A stretch of DNA of 64,000 nt, from the NCBI GenBank assembly GCA_024811115.1, contig JAKOGH010000790.1, positions 62,001 through 126,000 of the forward strand. Reading direction: 5' to 3'. The first letter of the stretch is position 1; each line of letters starts with the position of its first letter. A program made the translations under genes and the position numbers. This document shows positions 12,373 through 25,207 of the stretch, in pieces. The notes below the pieces were generated by a model. It did no database searches. It saw only the letters and a program-made list of their open reading frames with translations, and was not told the DNA's origin. The stretch comes from Terana coerulea (lineage: Eukaryota > Basidiomycota > Agaricomycetes > Polyporales > Phanerochaetaceae).

Positions 12373-13123
12373 TTTGAATTCTGCAGCTGAGGTATTTCGT
12401 CTATGGTCGCAAGGCTTCGGTCTACATAGGTTATTCAAGTTATCACGGTTGAGGTTTATAAACTCGTCGTCGTACACGTCGGCGTCCGAGCTCTTTGGGT
12501 TAAACAGATATATATTTATTTTCCCAATAACATAGGAAATTATTACAAAGAATATCTCAATGGATTACCGACGGAAGTGGACTAATGGTTATGCATGTCG
12601 TTGCAGACAATGTATACCAAGGAGCGCGCCGCCGCCTGTCCACTTATAGAAGGGCAGATCGACGGATCAATGAAGCGTGGCGTTCAAAGCGAACACCAAC
12701 TCCGACTCCCACCCGCGACGTTGACCCGGGCTGCTACAGTCTGGTACTCCAGTCACCTGAGTTATGAGCACATGCAGCCAGCTCTCGCACTTCGTTTTCG
12801 CGAAGGTCTCAACTTAGGCTGGCACACTGGCGCCTTGTTGCAGCCTGGGAAGTATCAGAACCCTTCAGGCATGAAGCGGAGAAGCTCAACCCAACTTGCC
12901 CAAGGCCCGAGAAATACGCTGTGAGTATCTCCGCACTATTGATCACTGTGAATCAGGACCGCTCTTGCAACTGCTAGAGCTCAGACCTTGTTCATTGCCT
13001 AGTGTCTGGATATGCCTCCCACCAATCCATCCTGCACCGATCACAAGGATCCCTTCAGAGAACTCGACCAGCTAGTACCCTAGTGATGCCACCGCTGTCT
13101 CAAGGCCCACACCACCGAGGTGC
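12373..13123. other. Unassigned spacer at the edge of the AT-rich island
   Basis: An open frame at 12595-12924 (109 codons) has no recognisable domain. GC content starts to drop towards 13 kb. Confidence 0.35.
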
Positions 13124-13253
13124 TGTCAGATTTTGGTATTTTAGTGTTATTAAGGCACTGTTACCATGCTTACTGCACCCGGACACCACTCATAGTGTAT
13201 ATAGGTCACTCACATACTTGTACCTATCCCTTACACGTTTGATACTCTGCACA
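13124..13253. repeat. Short TG...CA interspersed repeat, copy b
   Basis: This copy runs TGTCAGATTTTGG ... CTGCACA in the same orientation as the copy at 3452. The two differ by scattered substitutions, many of them C/T or G/A, and by a small length difference near the 3' end. Confidence 0.7.
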
Positions 13254-13528
13254 TAGGTTGTGAGCCACAGACTTGCCTAACACACTTATTGTGCGTCATA
13301 CTAGAGCACAGCACAAAGCCTGTGCTATATCAATACACCATATAGTGTGCTTTACTTGCCCCAATTCAGCTAATAAGAGATGAGTGAGAGGTTTGTCTGT
13401 TCTATTGCCGCTGATACTTTCCATGAAGCTGATTTACATTTGCAAAGTCCAAGCACCTTTGATTGCCTACCTGGCGTTGTTAATATCATAAAGTGTTCAA
13501 AGTGGGCTCAACTCACAAGTGACACAGG

Positions 13529-13815
13529 TGTCGAGTATAAGCACTCAGCCACTGCTATGCATGAGCGCCTATCAGCGTCAAGGACTATTGCCCAATATGG
13601 ACATAGGAGATCTAGAGTACAACCTTAGGTATTCCATGGACTAGAGTAGAGTCTTCTAACCTCTCACCATATGCTACATGTGTAGATCACTGTATTTAGA
13701 TAGACCTGACTATTGTACCAGGAATTTGAGTAGTTCCAGGGGTCCTACATTACTTGTATAAATACCAGCTAGAATATGCTGAATACCACCAAGTCCAATT
13801 GTATCCTTTCTCTCA
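13529..13815 (+). repeat. Solo LTR of the Copia element family
   Basis: At 287 bp, from TGTCGAGTATAAGCAC to CTTTCTCTCA, it aligns end to end with the LTRs at 15742 and 22089. It is flanked by ACAGG on the left and GCAGG on the right, a near-perfect 5 bp target-site duplication. It is most simply the product of recombination between the LTRs of an older insertion. Confidence 0.8.
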
Positions 13816-15741
13816 GCAGGGTAGGGGAATAGCTGTTGTGTTCATACAAGAAGAGGTAGGTTTGGGTACCCTTGTGACCAGCTTGCAGGATTGCCCTTTT
13901 GTAGGTGGAAGCCTCTCTACGTAGATAGATAACTTAGATTGGCCTGACATCTGTTGTGAGATTGTTGAAGGGAGAGTTAAACTGTGTTATGCCTAATTCC
14001 ATGTATAATGCTCTATGTATTTCATATAGCTACTCCTAAAATATTGATATTCAAGGTAGTTGAGCTTGAGTTTGTGATAGAGTATTTACCCTTCACTCTA
14101 TTCAAGCAGGCTCAATTTAAAACATAAGAGGCATATTGTTATGTGTACTCACTTTAGCCAGCAGTTGCAAATTGTTAGGTGATCTTGTAAAAGTGTTAAC
14201 ATTTATTTGCACTCACAACTTCAGTCACTCCTCACGTTACATTTGCACTTGCGTGGTATCTCCTGTACCACATTGTTGCTCTACGGTACAATGCTGTTGC
14301 TGCTATTAGTGCAGTGTCAGTCATCAGGCCTTCATATCCTGACTTGGTCGCACTCAGAAAAGCATTTTAACGCATGTCCGAGAAAGTAATATTACATCTT
14401 TGAGCAAGCGTCGAAGATTATGCTGAGCTTGGATTGAAATCTTAGATACTATAGCTTACATTATTTGTGAAATGCAAGTACAATCCCTGAGGTTCAAGCT
14501 AAAAATGAGTTCACTAGCAGTTTCAAATATTATATGGCAAAAGAAGTAACATAGAGACTACCAGTACCAGGATTCAGTCCTGGTGCTCATCTGCCCTGTA
14601 AAACACTATATGCATGCTTCTCTGACTGTGTAAACTATGTGTGTCAAAGATGCAAAGGCATTTGCACATAATGTATATATATATATAAGGCCAAATAAGC
14701 TCAAATTTTTCTTAAATTTACATTACAAAGGCATACCTCAATATCCTGTCCTTGAGATTATTGGGTGTAGCAAAGCGAACTAAAGCAAGCACATGCACTA
14801 CAAGGCAGTCCGGTGCATGCTTATGGATACAAAACACCAGAAATGAGTTCTTGAGCTCTTGAGGTCCGAGGTTTTGGCTGTCTTATACAAAGTACTCAGT
14901 ACTCATGGTGACCAACTATACATACAGCTTAAGTTTGAAATTGGCATGTAGGCTGCAGGCTGCAGTGCACTAGAAAGGGTATATCATTCCTATGCCTACT
15001 GCAAAATGACAGGCATATCAGAGCATGTCACGACTTGCCTCTCTGCCAGCCACTCTCACTCTAATGAGAATTCTTCACTTGTAATCTTATCTGAGAACTA
15101 TGCGCAAACCTGGATGTCTTATTCATATATGCTACTCGTGTTCTATGTGTCTCCTCAAAATGTCAAGATATCATATTGGCAGAACATCTGTAGCCCAAAC
15201 AAACTCCCTGCAACTCTGCAAAGCTTCAAAGCTTTGAGCTTCATGTTTCAGCTTGGATTCTGAGGTTTCTGGTCCTCTCTCCTATGATGACCACTGTAAC
15301 ATAAGTTTAGTGCCGACAATAACTGCATTTAGTGAGCTCAAGCACCGGCACATACTTCTTGAAAATACAGCCTGCCACTCTTTTTTCTCCCACAGCGTCA
15401 GCAAACAGCAGACTACCAGTGTTTACATCACAGTTTGGATTCATGATAAAGGTGAAAGTAGTTGCAACAAGGAATGCGAGTGAAGGTTGTACTTTATAGC
15501 TAGGCAAAGGTGAGCAAATGATTTACTAATCCAATTTTCTGCGCATCTAATGCTTTAGATAGATTGTAAGCAGCCTGACTAGAAGATGTCCTGTGAAAGC
15601 AAACCATGTGTCTATGCCATTCACAGTGCAAGCCCTGTCCTCAAAATGCTATAAGTGAAGGTACATATAACGTAGTGTTTGCTTTCGCATTTATTTCGAC
15701 CTGCCTGCGCAGGACACCCACAAGGCCTTTGGTGCAGATAC
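13816..15741. other. AT-rich gene-free stretch
   Basis: The stretch is AT-rich with many in-frame stops. I see no coding signal and no clear repeat boundary. Small open frames near 15006-15480 have no recognisable similarity. Confidence 0.4.
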
Positions 15742-16031
15742 TGTCAGAATATAAGCACTTAGCCGTTGCTATGTACGAGCGCCTATCAGCGCTACAAGGA
15801 CTATTGCCCAATATGAACATATGAGATTCAAAGTACAACCTTAGGTGTTCCATAGACTAGAGTAGAGTCTCTTGACCTCTCACCATATGCCATATGTGTA
15901 AATCACTGTATTTAGATAGACCTGAGTATTGTATCAGAAATCTGAGTAGTTCCAGGAGTTCTACATTACTTGTATATATACTAGCTAGAATATGCTAAAT
16001 ATGAAAAAGTTCAATTATATCCTTTCTCTCA
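15742..16031 (+). repeat. 5' LTR of degenerate Copia retrotransposon
   Basis: This 290 bp LTR runs TGTCAGAATATAAGC ... CTTTCTCTCA and pairs with 22089-22377. It is preceded by GATAC, and the 3' LTR is followed by AATAC, a 5 bp duplication with one mismatch. The two LTRs differ at roughly a tenth of positions by eye. Nearly all the differences are transitions, several at CpG or TCG, so the insertion is old or has been mutated by cytosine deamination. Confidence 0.85.
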
Positions 16032-17496
16032 GGTTATGAGCTCTGAGCTCGAAGCTTATACATTGTTACCTCTGACAAATTCTTCTAGTTACCTTTGCTG
16101 TGTCCCTATACCTTGGTCCTCTAAACCTTGTTTTACCAAAATGTATACACTCAGATTAATGAGTGAGTTCTGCTTGTATTGCACAACAGAGAATACTCTT
16201 TGACTATATTTCTGTGTAGCCCATAGTGCCAGCTCAGCCACTCAATTCTACTCCCGCTTTCAATTGCAAGAACAGATTGACCAATTCTGAGCTAAGAAAC
16301 ACTGCACAAACTATATTAGTTTTGAAGGTCCAAAGCCTCCTGGCCAACTCTTTCGCTTCACCTATACTAAGCTCACCCCAGACGCTACCATCGCCGGTCG
16401 AATGACTGAGTCTGCAATTAGTATCAGGTACAAGAAGAAAGCTGAGCGCACTCGTATCCTAGCTGGTTCCACTAAGCCTACTCTTGCTGAGAGGCTTTTG
16501 GCCATTCTCGCTCTGACTTACACTCCTATTGCATTCAAGCTAGTACTTCTCAACATCAAAATGTTAACCACATCTGACTTCATCTAGATCTTTGAGCTGA
16601 AGTTCAGCACTATGCTCAAGTGCTTGAACATCTTTGAGACTTTCAAGTGGGACAAAACAGTCAATCTTCGACTTGTCTGCAATTCCCAATAGCTTATTCA
16701 CTAGCTGACGCATCTTTTGCGTTTACTGAAGGATACTGGAAAGGGCAGAAAAAGGGAGGAATTTCAGGCGTGGAATTTCGGTTTAAAGGCTATTGGTGAT
16801 ATTTCCTTCAAGGGTCTGCGTAAAAACTAAACTTATATTATCTAAGCACTCTGCGCGGTTTTGAGGGAAAATTACTTTGAGAAATTATAGGACTACAAGA
16901 ATTAAATAGTACTACATGCCTTTTGTATATCTTGTAAAATATCTAAAGTGTTTATCATTTTGTTTGGAAATTGGATCGCCATTCTTCAACATTCATCCGC
17001 TTGATTGGTAATTACAGCTTGCTAATCCAAAGCAGTCTGCTTTATAGTGCACACTACGTCAAAGGAACTACCTGAAACTGTTGCCTAATTTTGAAAACAG
17101 TTAAACATCTTAGACACTCAACCTGAGTGCAACAGGTTTAGAAATTCAGGCACCCCAGCCAAAAGTTTTCTCACACCAGTCAAGCAGGCAATTGAGAGAC
17201 TATTCACTTCTAAAAATTTTGGTTACGACAAACATCTCCATGCACTGTCTTCATGCAACTTTACACTTAGAATCAGAGACAATGAGGGAAATAGATTACA
17301 CTTCTTTTACTCTCATGAATACAACAACCCAGAACTATGTACAATCAAAGTTGACAATAATATCTATCATAGGCCCAAATTACTGGTATCTAGGTTGCTA
17401 GATCTAAACCTTTGTCTCTAGAGATCACATGGAAAGCTATGCTCAACAAGTTTGTCTCAGACCAATGTTTACTCATCTTATCATTCAATACTGATT

Positions 17497-20400
17497 ATGT
17501 CCTCTTTTTCCGATAAAGTTAAGGTCAACAAGGCCTTGCCAACATTTAATGGCACCAATTACTGCAAGTGAGCAGATGCTGTTAAAGCGTTCCTCCAGTA
17601 CAGTGGATTTTGGTTCTTGATCGAAGGCTATAGCTTGATGGCTGTGACGCCTTGGCTCGGCATAACTTGTCCGGCCTCTGCTAACGCCGGCAACACCCAT
17701 GGAAGCTGAGCTTTTCACTTAAGCCACGTAGAACAAGAAGAATGATAAGGCGCTAAGCATCATCTAAATATAAGTGGTGGCTAATATCAAGCACCACATG
17801 GCTAACAAATATGAAGCCCTAGCCACCTGAAATTCTCTCAAAGCCGGTATGAGAAGCCTGGAGCCAACGGCGCCTTTGCTGCCTTTCAGCAGCTGTTCAA
17901 TGTATAGCTATCTGAAAAGTCTGTGATTGGCCCTTAGATCGACACTATGATTGAGGCAGCCACTCAGGTCGTCAACATTGGTATTGCCATTTTGGGCTAA
18001 CTCCTCACCTTTCTAACCATTAACTATATGCCATTGTTATACCAAGCCATTGCTAGCACTATCTTTGCAACAGTCCAGGACCTAAGTACGCTCAAGCCAA
18101 GCAACATCAAGCTGAAGATCATTAAGGAAAAGTCACGCTGTATTGCTAACCGGACTCAGATTACTCGTGTCTCCAATGTGCATAAGCATTTCAAATACTG
18201 TGCTAAGTGCAAGAAGGAGACAAATCATACCACTGAGCAACACTAGAACAAGGGCACGTGCTCAAACCAGCAGTCTGGCTCGAGTGGAAGCAACAATAGC
18301 AATGGCAACTTGAACTCCGGCAACAACAATAGCAACGACAGCAACAACGGAGTGGCAATCAAGGCCAGAGAAGGAGGAAGACGGAAATAACAACAACACT
18401 GCAACTGTATCTAGCATAGAAATTGTAGAATTACCTGCTGTGCCCTCATCGTCTTTGGAATCCATTACTGTTTCTTTGTACTCTGCACATGGTAAGCAAA
18501 TACAGTGGATGATAGACTTAGGTTGCACAGCTCATATGACCCATAATAAACATGACTTCATCTACTATCATAACTTTGCGACGCTAGGTATAGCAAAGAC
18601 AACAGGCAAACAACAAACTCTAAGCATCATGGGCCACAGCACTGTGGTGCTGCAAATACAAGTCAACGGCAAAATTTGTCAACTCCTTTTCACAAAAGTG
18701 CTCTACATTCCTCAGGTAGACAGATGCTTTTCTGCACCATGTGTACTAATAGAGAAGGGACATCACATTCATATGCATGGTGAGACTTTTTCCCTCTATT
18801 AAAACAGTTTAAGTGGCCCAATTCTTTTGAGGCCCAATACAATGTGTTTGATTGCCTATACTGGCTATAAGTCAGTGTGTTGATGCACAAGGAATTCATT
18901 AAGGCTGATATGGCTTCAGAAGCTGCACCGTCTATCGTTTCTGCAACGTCAACAACAACCTCTACCAATTATAATCTCTAGCACCACTGCTTTGGATATG
19001 CTAGGAGGTCTTCTGTAGAGAAACTTCCTAGGAATGTTAAAGGAGTACTGGATCACATCAAGGCACTGGCAAAAGAAACACTGTGTGACTGGTGTGAATT
19101 TGGCAAATCCAAGCATGTGCCTTTTCTCACTTCAGAGTTGCGAAGTAAAAATCCGTTAAATCTCATATACATGGATCTAGTTGAATATCCAAACAATTCC
19201 ATTGATAGTTATTGCTACACGCTGACTACATTAGATGACTTCTCTAGCTTTGGACTTTGCTGGTTTCTTAAGCAAAAGTCCCAAACCCTGCTGCCTTCAA
19301 GAACTTAATTACTTGAGCAGAAAATCAACTCAATCGAATGGTTAAAGCAATCCGGCTCTGATTGAAGGAGGGAGTTGTTAAGTCAGGAATTCAACGACTA
19401 CTTGGTAGAACAAAGAATTGAGTGCAAACTCTCAGTTGTGAGAACACCACAGCAGAATAGAAGAGCAGAGCACTGGCGGCAGACTATCACTAACAAGGCT
19501 GAAGCCATGCATCATCATGCAGGGCTATCATTAGGCTTCTGGAAGCTAGCTGTCGAGATCGCTGTGTATATTTATAACTGAAAACTGCTCAGAAAGCACT
19601 AGTGGAAGGTGCCAATCACAGTTTGTGATAGTATGATTTCGGATGTATCATACTTTAGAGTTTGTGGCTGCAAAGCCTATGTCTACATCTACAAAGATGC
19701 AAGGGCCAATAAGCTTCAAATGAAAGCCAAAGTTATAATCTTCATCAGGTATGAAATTAGAACAAAGGGTTATCGATTCTGGAATCTATCTACTTGCTTC
19801 ATCATTATTGCATGTGACATCACCTTCAATAAGACTTCCTTTCCCAGGCATGACACCAGGGATCATGCACCTGAGTTGGCACCAGCTGATCTATTTGCTT
19901 AATCTAAGCTGAGCTCAGACTCAGATCTAAAGCAATACTTCTCTGAAGATAGTGAAGACCTGATCCCTGATCAGCTGATTCCTCCATACAATCCCTTAGA
20001 TCTGCCACAGAATCCACTGGTGCCTGACGGGTGTCATGATGGTTATGATGATGATTTCTACCAAGACCTAACATCGGCACCACTGGCATTCCAACATCCA
20101 AACTTTGATGAGTCTTGCTTTGTTATGGGTCTTCCACTCTACAGGCAAGACTACTTAGTCCTAGCCCAATGAATTCAAAGTGAAGACGTGACCCTTACCG
20201 TGGCCTTACATCACAATCTGTTTCAAGAGCTCCAAGACCTCAAAGGCAAAACACTGGACAGCAGTGTCAACTGAACAATTCTTACAGTAACATATCTTCA
20301 ACGGAAGCTTATAAAGAGCAGGAACGTGACCGTGCGCATGACAAGTACACTTAGGATAAAGCAGAATGCAAGTGGGCTAAATGGCATGAATAAAGAGATG

Positions 20401-22080
20401 CTCTGAAGGAAACTTCTCCAGAAGTAGATTTGGATGAAGAGCCAGATGAATCTCAGGTCCAGCCAGATCAAGAGATTATTGATTCAATGAGATGGTTTGA
20501 TATTAATCTCAGTCACGCGGCATCCTTCAATCCACTGACCTATTGCAAGGCCATGAACCAGCCCAATGCAAAGCAGTGGGAGCTCGCAATGGAGGAAGAG
20601 ATTAAATCCCAGATGAAGAACAAAATATGAGTTCTAGTCACCAGATCTATGAATCAGAGAGTTGTGAAATACAAGTAGGTCTTTAGACGGAAACCTGACA
20701 GCCACTACAAGGCATACTTAGTTGCAAAAGAGTTTATCCAGATAGAGGGACTTGATTTTTAGGAAACCTTCTCTTCATTGCTTGATATGAAGCAATACAA
20801 TTTTTGCTAGCACACTGTGCACTCAATGACTGGAAGCTTGAAGCAATGGACATCAAAATGGCCTTCCTTTATGATGTGCTCGACAAGGAGATTTACATAG
20901 AACAATCAGAAGGTTTTGTGAAGAAGGGGCAAGAGAACCAGGTGTGCCATTTAAAGAAAGCGATTTACGAGCTAAAGCAAGCCTTGCACATCTGGAATGA
21001 GAAGCTATACGTGACACTTCTCGAACAAGGCTTCAAGTGCACGCACTCAGATGTGAGTGTTTATGTTTATGCACATGACCAATTAGAAGTGATTCCCATC
21101 ATCTATGTCAACAATCTTCTATATATGGGTCCAAGTTTAAAAGACATCAAGAGGATGAAAATTCTACTCGCTGACAAGTTCCAAATGTGAGACATAAAAC
21201 CCACTACCTCATTTCTAAGGATGTGGGTCACTTGTGATCAGTCGAAGAAACTCCTAATAATTGATCAACAAGCTTATATGGAAGGGATTCTTTTACATTT
21301 TCAAATGGAGAACTCAAAGCCATGTCAGACACCGCCCGGAAGGCATTCATCTTGAAAGGGTGAAGTACAGCTTTACTGCCAAGGCAAGCCAGTGAACATT
21401 CTACCAGCAAATGATTGATGGTTTTATCTATTTTATAATCGAACATGACCCAACATTGCATAGGCAGTCTTACACCTATCCTAATACATGCAGGAGCCGA
21501 CTAGGGGGCACATTCACGGCCACTAAACACATTTTTTACTATCTCTGAACTACCGTTGCTTTGAAGATCCAGTACCAAGGTTCTGGTCTATCAGGCTTGA
21601 TCGAATATTTGGATGTAGACTGGAGCAAGAATCGGGACAACTAGCAATCAACTACCAGTTTTGTTTTCCTCATGGCTGATAGAGCTGTGATCTGGACTTC
21701 ACAAATGCAGAAGACCATGGCATGTTCTTTGACAGAAGCCAAGTACATGGTGCTTTTGGAAGCTTGCTCGGAAATTGCCTGGCTGACGTCACTCCAAATG
21801 AGAGATTGGATATGGGCCATCTACTCCCGTGCCCCGGTTTCTGATAATCAGGGAGGCATCTTCCGGGTTGTCAATTCTGCACATGACAGAAGACTCAAAT
21901 ACGTAAACATATACTACCACTTCATATGAGAGTATAATGAGTCTGGATAGGTCAAAATCGTCTACATCAGTACAAATGACATAGTTGTGAACATCCTCAC
22001 CAAATCTCGTGGTTGCACAAAGTTCAAGTACTTGAGGCCCTGCTCAGTATTACCACCAAAGTCTAAGCAGCGACTTGCCA
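17497..22080 (+). pseudogene. Copia gag-pol polyprotein, heavily mutated
   Basis: Gag begins at ATG 17497 (MSSFSDKVK, then the conserved FNGTNYCK). The next codon, where tryptophan is expected, is TGA. A CxxC...H...H knuckle (CAKC) lies near 18200. The protease motif reads DLG instead of DSG near 18513. The pre-integrase zinc finger near 18980 has lost a histidine (Y). Integrase landmarks DLVE, LDD and TPQQN are visible up to about 19600. RT spans about 20500-21200, and its catalytic YVDD is YVNN (21105-21116). RNase H (TEAKYMVL, where TEAEY is usual) is near 21740. Many CAA/CAG codons read TAA/TAG and TGG reads TGA, so stops arise mainly by C-to-T or G-to-A change. The element cannot encode active enzymes. 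Confidence 0.85.
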
Positions 22081-22088
22081 AGTGGGAG

Positions 22089-22377
22089 TGTCAGAATATA
22101 AGCGCCTAGCTGCTGCTATGCACAAGTACCTATCAGCGCTACAAGGACTATTGCCCAATATAAACATAAGAAATCCAGAGTACAACCTTGGGTATTCCAT
22201 GAACTAGAGTAGAGTCTCTCGACCTCTCACTATATGCTACATGCGTAGATTACTGTATTTAGATAGACTTGAGTATTGTATCAGAAATCTGAGTAGTTTC
22301 AGGGATCCTACATTACTTGTATATATACCAGCTAGAATATGCTGAATATGAAAAGTTCAATTGTATACTTTCTCTCA
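22089..22377 (+). repeat. 3' LTR of degenerate Copia retrotransposon
   Basis: This 289 bp copy runs TGTCAGAATATAAGCGC ... CTTTCTCTCA, is collinear with 15742-16031 and is followed by AATAC. Confidence 0.85.
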
Positions 22378-22885
22378 AATACTAGAAAATCTCTGGACAA
22401 GAGTTAATAGGGATAAACAGTGCAGTAAATAGGTCAAACCTTCAAATCATGCCAATAATGTGCATAGGCTGCAGTCCGTATGTTGCATGTTATTATCAAC
22501 TGCAACTTACTGTGCTCACTCAAACCACACAAATTTAGAGTCAGCGCTACAGCTAAACGTCCTTGCAAGCTTATCAATCCTAGGGAAAGTCAGCTTATCT
22601 GCAAACAGTACTTGCCTCTACCACTCCATCAGGAACAAGGTTTCAGTTATGTAGTTGACATTGTTTATAGTACATACCCAGAGATATTCATTGAAAGCAA
22701 ACAATATCCTAGGCTAGGGTAGCCTATGGTGCTCTATGCATGCATAGTCTGCTCTACTGCAGTTTGTGAGAGCCATAAGTAGATGCTTTCTTCTTGGATA
22801 GCTTCCGGTTGGCTGACTAATCATATCAGAAATTCACTGAGCCTATGTGAGAGACCATTTGCTATGGCAGGCCTAAGCCAAAGTA
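22378..22885. other. Short AT-rich spacer between two transposable elements
   Basis: I see no gene or repeat here. Confidence 0.4.
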
Positions 22886-24472
22886 TTGTAATACAATCTG
22901 CAGTAACTACTGTAGAGCAATTGTGTTACTTTGTGTAGTAGATTGTGGAGTGGTATTTTGGTGCACAAATTGTAAAAACATTGATGGTTTAGTGTCAATG
23001 TTTGTATAACTTTGTAAAACTTACATTGGCTTTTGTAAAACAGTGTAAAAGCGCTGTTAGCTATTGTAAAATGTTGTAAAAGTATTGTAAAGTATTGTAA
23101 AACTTTATATACTAATTATTAAGCTTTTAAAGCTAGCTTGTAAAGCTAATAGCAATTTGAAGTTAAAGAATACTATTAACTAGCAAAGCTTATATAAGTG
23201 CAAACTAGTAATATATTTGCATAGATTGCATTTAAAGCTAATGCAATACATGAATTATAGTATACATTCTTTATACTTTGAAGGAGTTATTGTAGAGTTA
23301 TATTCTACTCTATTTCAATGTAACATAGATAATGTGGATTTATTTGTATTTATTTTGAATTTTGTTTAGAAAGCTTATTTTGATGAAGTCCAAACTTGTA
23401 GCCCTAAAAGAGCTGATTCTAATCATACCGCAATGACAAAAATCGGTCTAGTAGTTATTGTGCAAAGTGCGAAACATTAAATGCAGATGCTCAGATTTTT
23501 ATTACTCACATATATATATGAACAGATACAACACATATTGTTAGCCATTTTAAGCAACGACTTTGCTAGAGCTTTGAGCAACACTTGCTATTTGGTCCAA
23601 TAGTAGCTTACTACTGCCAACATATGATATACATTGGTTCATTGCATTTGGCTGAAGTTAATTACAATGAACAGACTAGAGTACACTCATACAATGAACT
23701 TTACAGCTAACTTGTATTTTAAAGCGTCTTTTGATGTTATCTATTGCTGTAACACACCTGCTATATTTATCTCTAATTCAAGCAATGAAGTACTTTGCTT
23801 AGTGCTTTATGTGTGCTTTAGAATATGAAGAGCTGGCTTTAGTATTGTGTATATAGTAAAAACTGGGGTATCTGCATTTAATGTTTCGCACTTTGCACAA
23901 TAACTACTAGACCGATTTTTGTCATTGCGGTATGATTAGAATCAGCTCTTTTAGGGCTACAAGTTTGGACTTCATCAAAATAAGCTTTCTAAACAAAATT
24001 CAAAATAAATACAAATAAATCCACATTATCTATGTTACATTGAAATAGAGTAGAATATAACTCTACAATAACTCCTTCAAAGTATAAAGAATGTATACTA
24101 TAATTCATGTATTGCATTAGCTTTAAATGCAATCTATGCAAATATATTACCAGTTTGCACTTATATAAGCTTTGCTAGTTAATAGTATTCTTTAACTTCA
24201 ATTGCTATTAGCTTTACAAGCTAGCTTTTAAAAGCTTAATAATTAGTATATAAAGTTTTACAATACTTTACAATACTTTTACAACATTTTACAATAGCTA
24301 ACAGCGCTTTTACACTGTTTTACAAAAGCCAATGTAAGTTTTACAAAGTTATACAAACATTGACACTAAACCATCAATGTTTTTACAATTTGTGCACCAA
24401 AATACCATTCTACAATTTACTATACAAAGTAACACAATTGCTCTACAGTAGTTACTGCAGATTGTATTACAA
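22886..24472. mobile_element. Foldback DNA element with ~610 bp inverted arms
   Basis: The left arm (22886-23494) and right arm (about 23865-24472) are near-perfect reverse complements around a roughly 370 bp unique centre. The ends are TTGTAATACAATCTGCAG and its complement. AAGTA flanks both sides (22881-22885 and 24473-24477), a probable 5 bp target duplication. Each arm carries a cluster of TTGTAAAA-type motifs (left 22970-23105; right 24250-24390), as subterminal transposase-binding repeats often do. There is no transposase frame, so it is non-autonomous. The superfamily is not evident from the ends. Confidence 0.85.
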
Positions 24473-24477
24473 AAGTA

Positions 24478-25207
24478 GGGTTCACTATTGTCTGTACTGC
24501 GAGTCTAGCACAATTCTTTGCAATATAACTCATTTGTAAATAAATATACCGGAATTATGTAATCAATAAGTCACTCGCCCAAGCCAGCATTTTAATCCAC
24601 ATGCCATGTAGCTGTTCATAGTAAGGTGAGTCATAGCTCAGTATAGCAAAGGTACAATAGCCCTCTATTGCAGCTTGTAGCTAAAACCGGGTATGTAGCA
24701 CAATATATGTCAAGGAAGTCAATGGTACTATAATCGCTATATGTGCTATCTAACGCATCAGCAAAATATGCAAGCACTGACAAGTACTGAGAGCACTGAT
24801 AAACAGTTCAGAACTGAAGTTTGAGCCCTACTAGAGCTGGACTTGTGCTAGATTTTGTATTGTCTTAGTTTCTCTTGGTTTATAAACTATGCTGGGCAAC
24901 AATGATTATAGTTTACTCATTGAAGCTTTGCTGCAAGAGTCGGATGCAAGAGGGGCCAAAACGTCTGAGAGCTCTCAAAATGACCACTGAGACTGGCGGG
25001 CGCTGATGACACTGAAGGGACTGAAGCGCTGAGATGGCTTCATCAATACCTGTCAGTACCGCTCAGTGCCAATACAACTTTGCTGATGTGCAATGTAGGC
25101 TGGAACCTCTTTTGTGATATCTTGCTGGCTATTCCGGCAAACAGTCGGCAGAACATGATCGAGTTTCATTGCGAGCTCATTGAAAGGCATAGCAACCAAA
25201 CCATGAT
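24478..25207. other. Spacer between the two foldback elements
   Basis: I see no gene or repeat boundary. GC content is slightly higher from about 24950. Confidence 0.35.

Larger units (their letters stand above)
15742..22377 (+). mobile_element. Ty1/Copia LTR retrotransposon, full-length but dead
   Basis: The element has paired LTRs, a near-perfect 5 bp target duplication, and a gag-protease-integrase-RT-RNase H order that is diagnostic of Copia. A purine-rich tract (AAGTGGGAG) lies directly before the 3' LTR at 22079-22087. The 1.47 kb between the 5' LTR and the gag start is longer than usual. It holds an unrelated-looking open frame near 16402-16587, so an old secondary insertion there is possible. 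Confidence 0.85.

Noticed and set aside
16402..16587. Small open frame between the Copia 5' LTR and gag
   Set aside because: It has no recognisable domain and sits in a mutated leader; it could be a relic of another insertion but cannot be supported.
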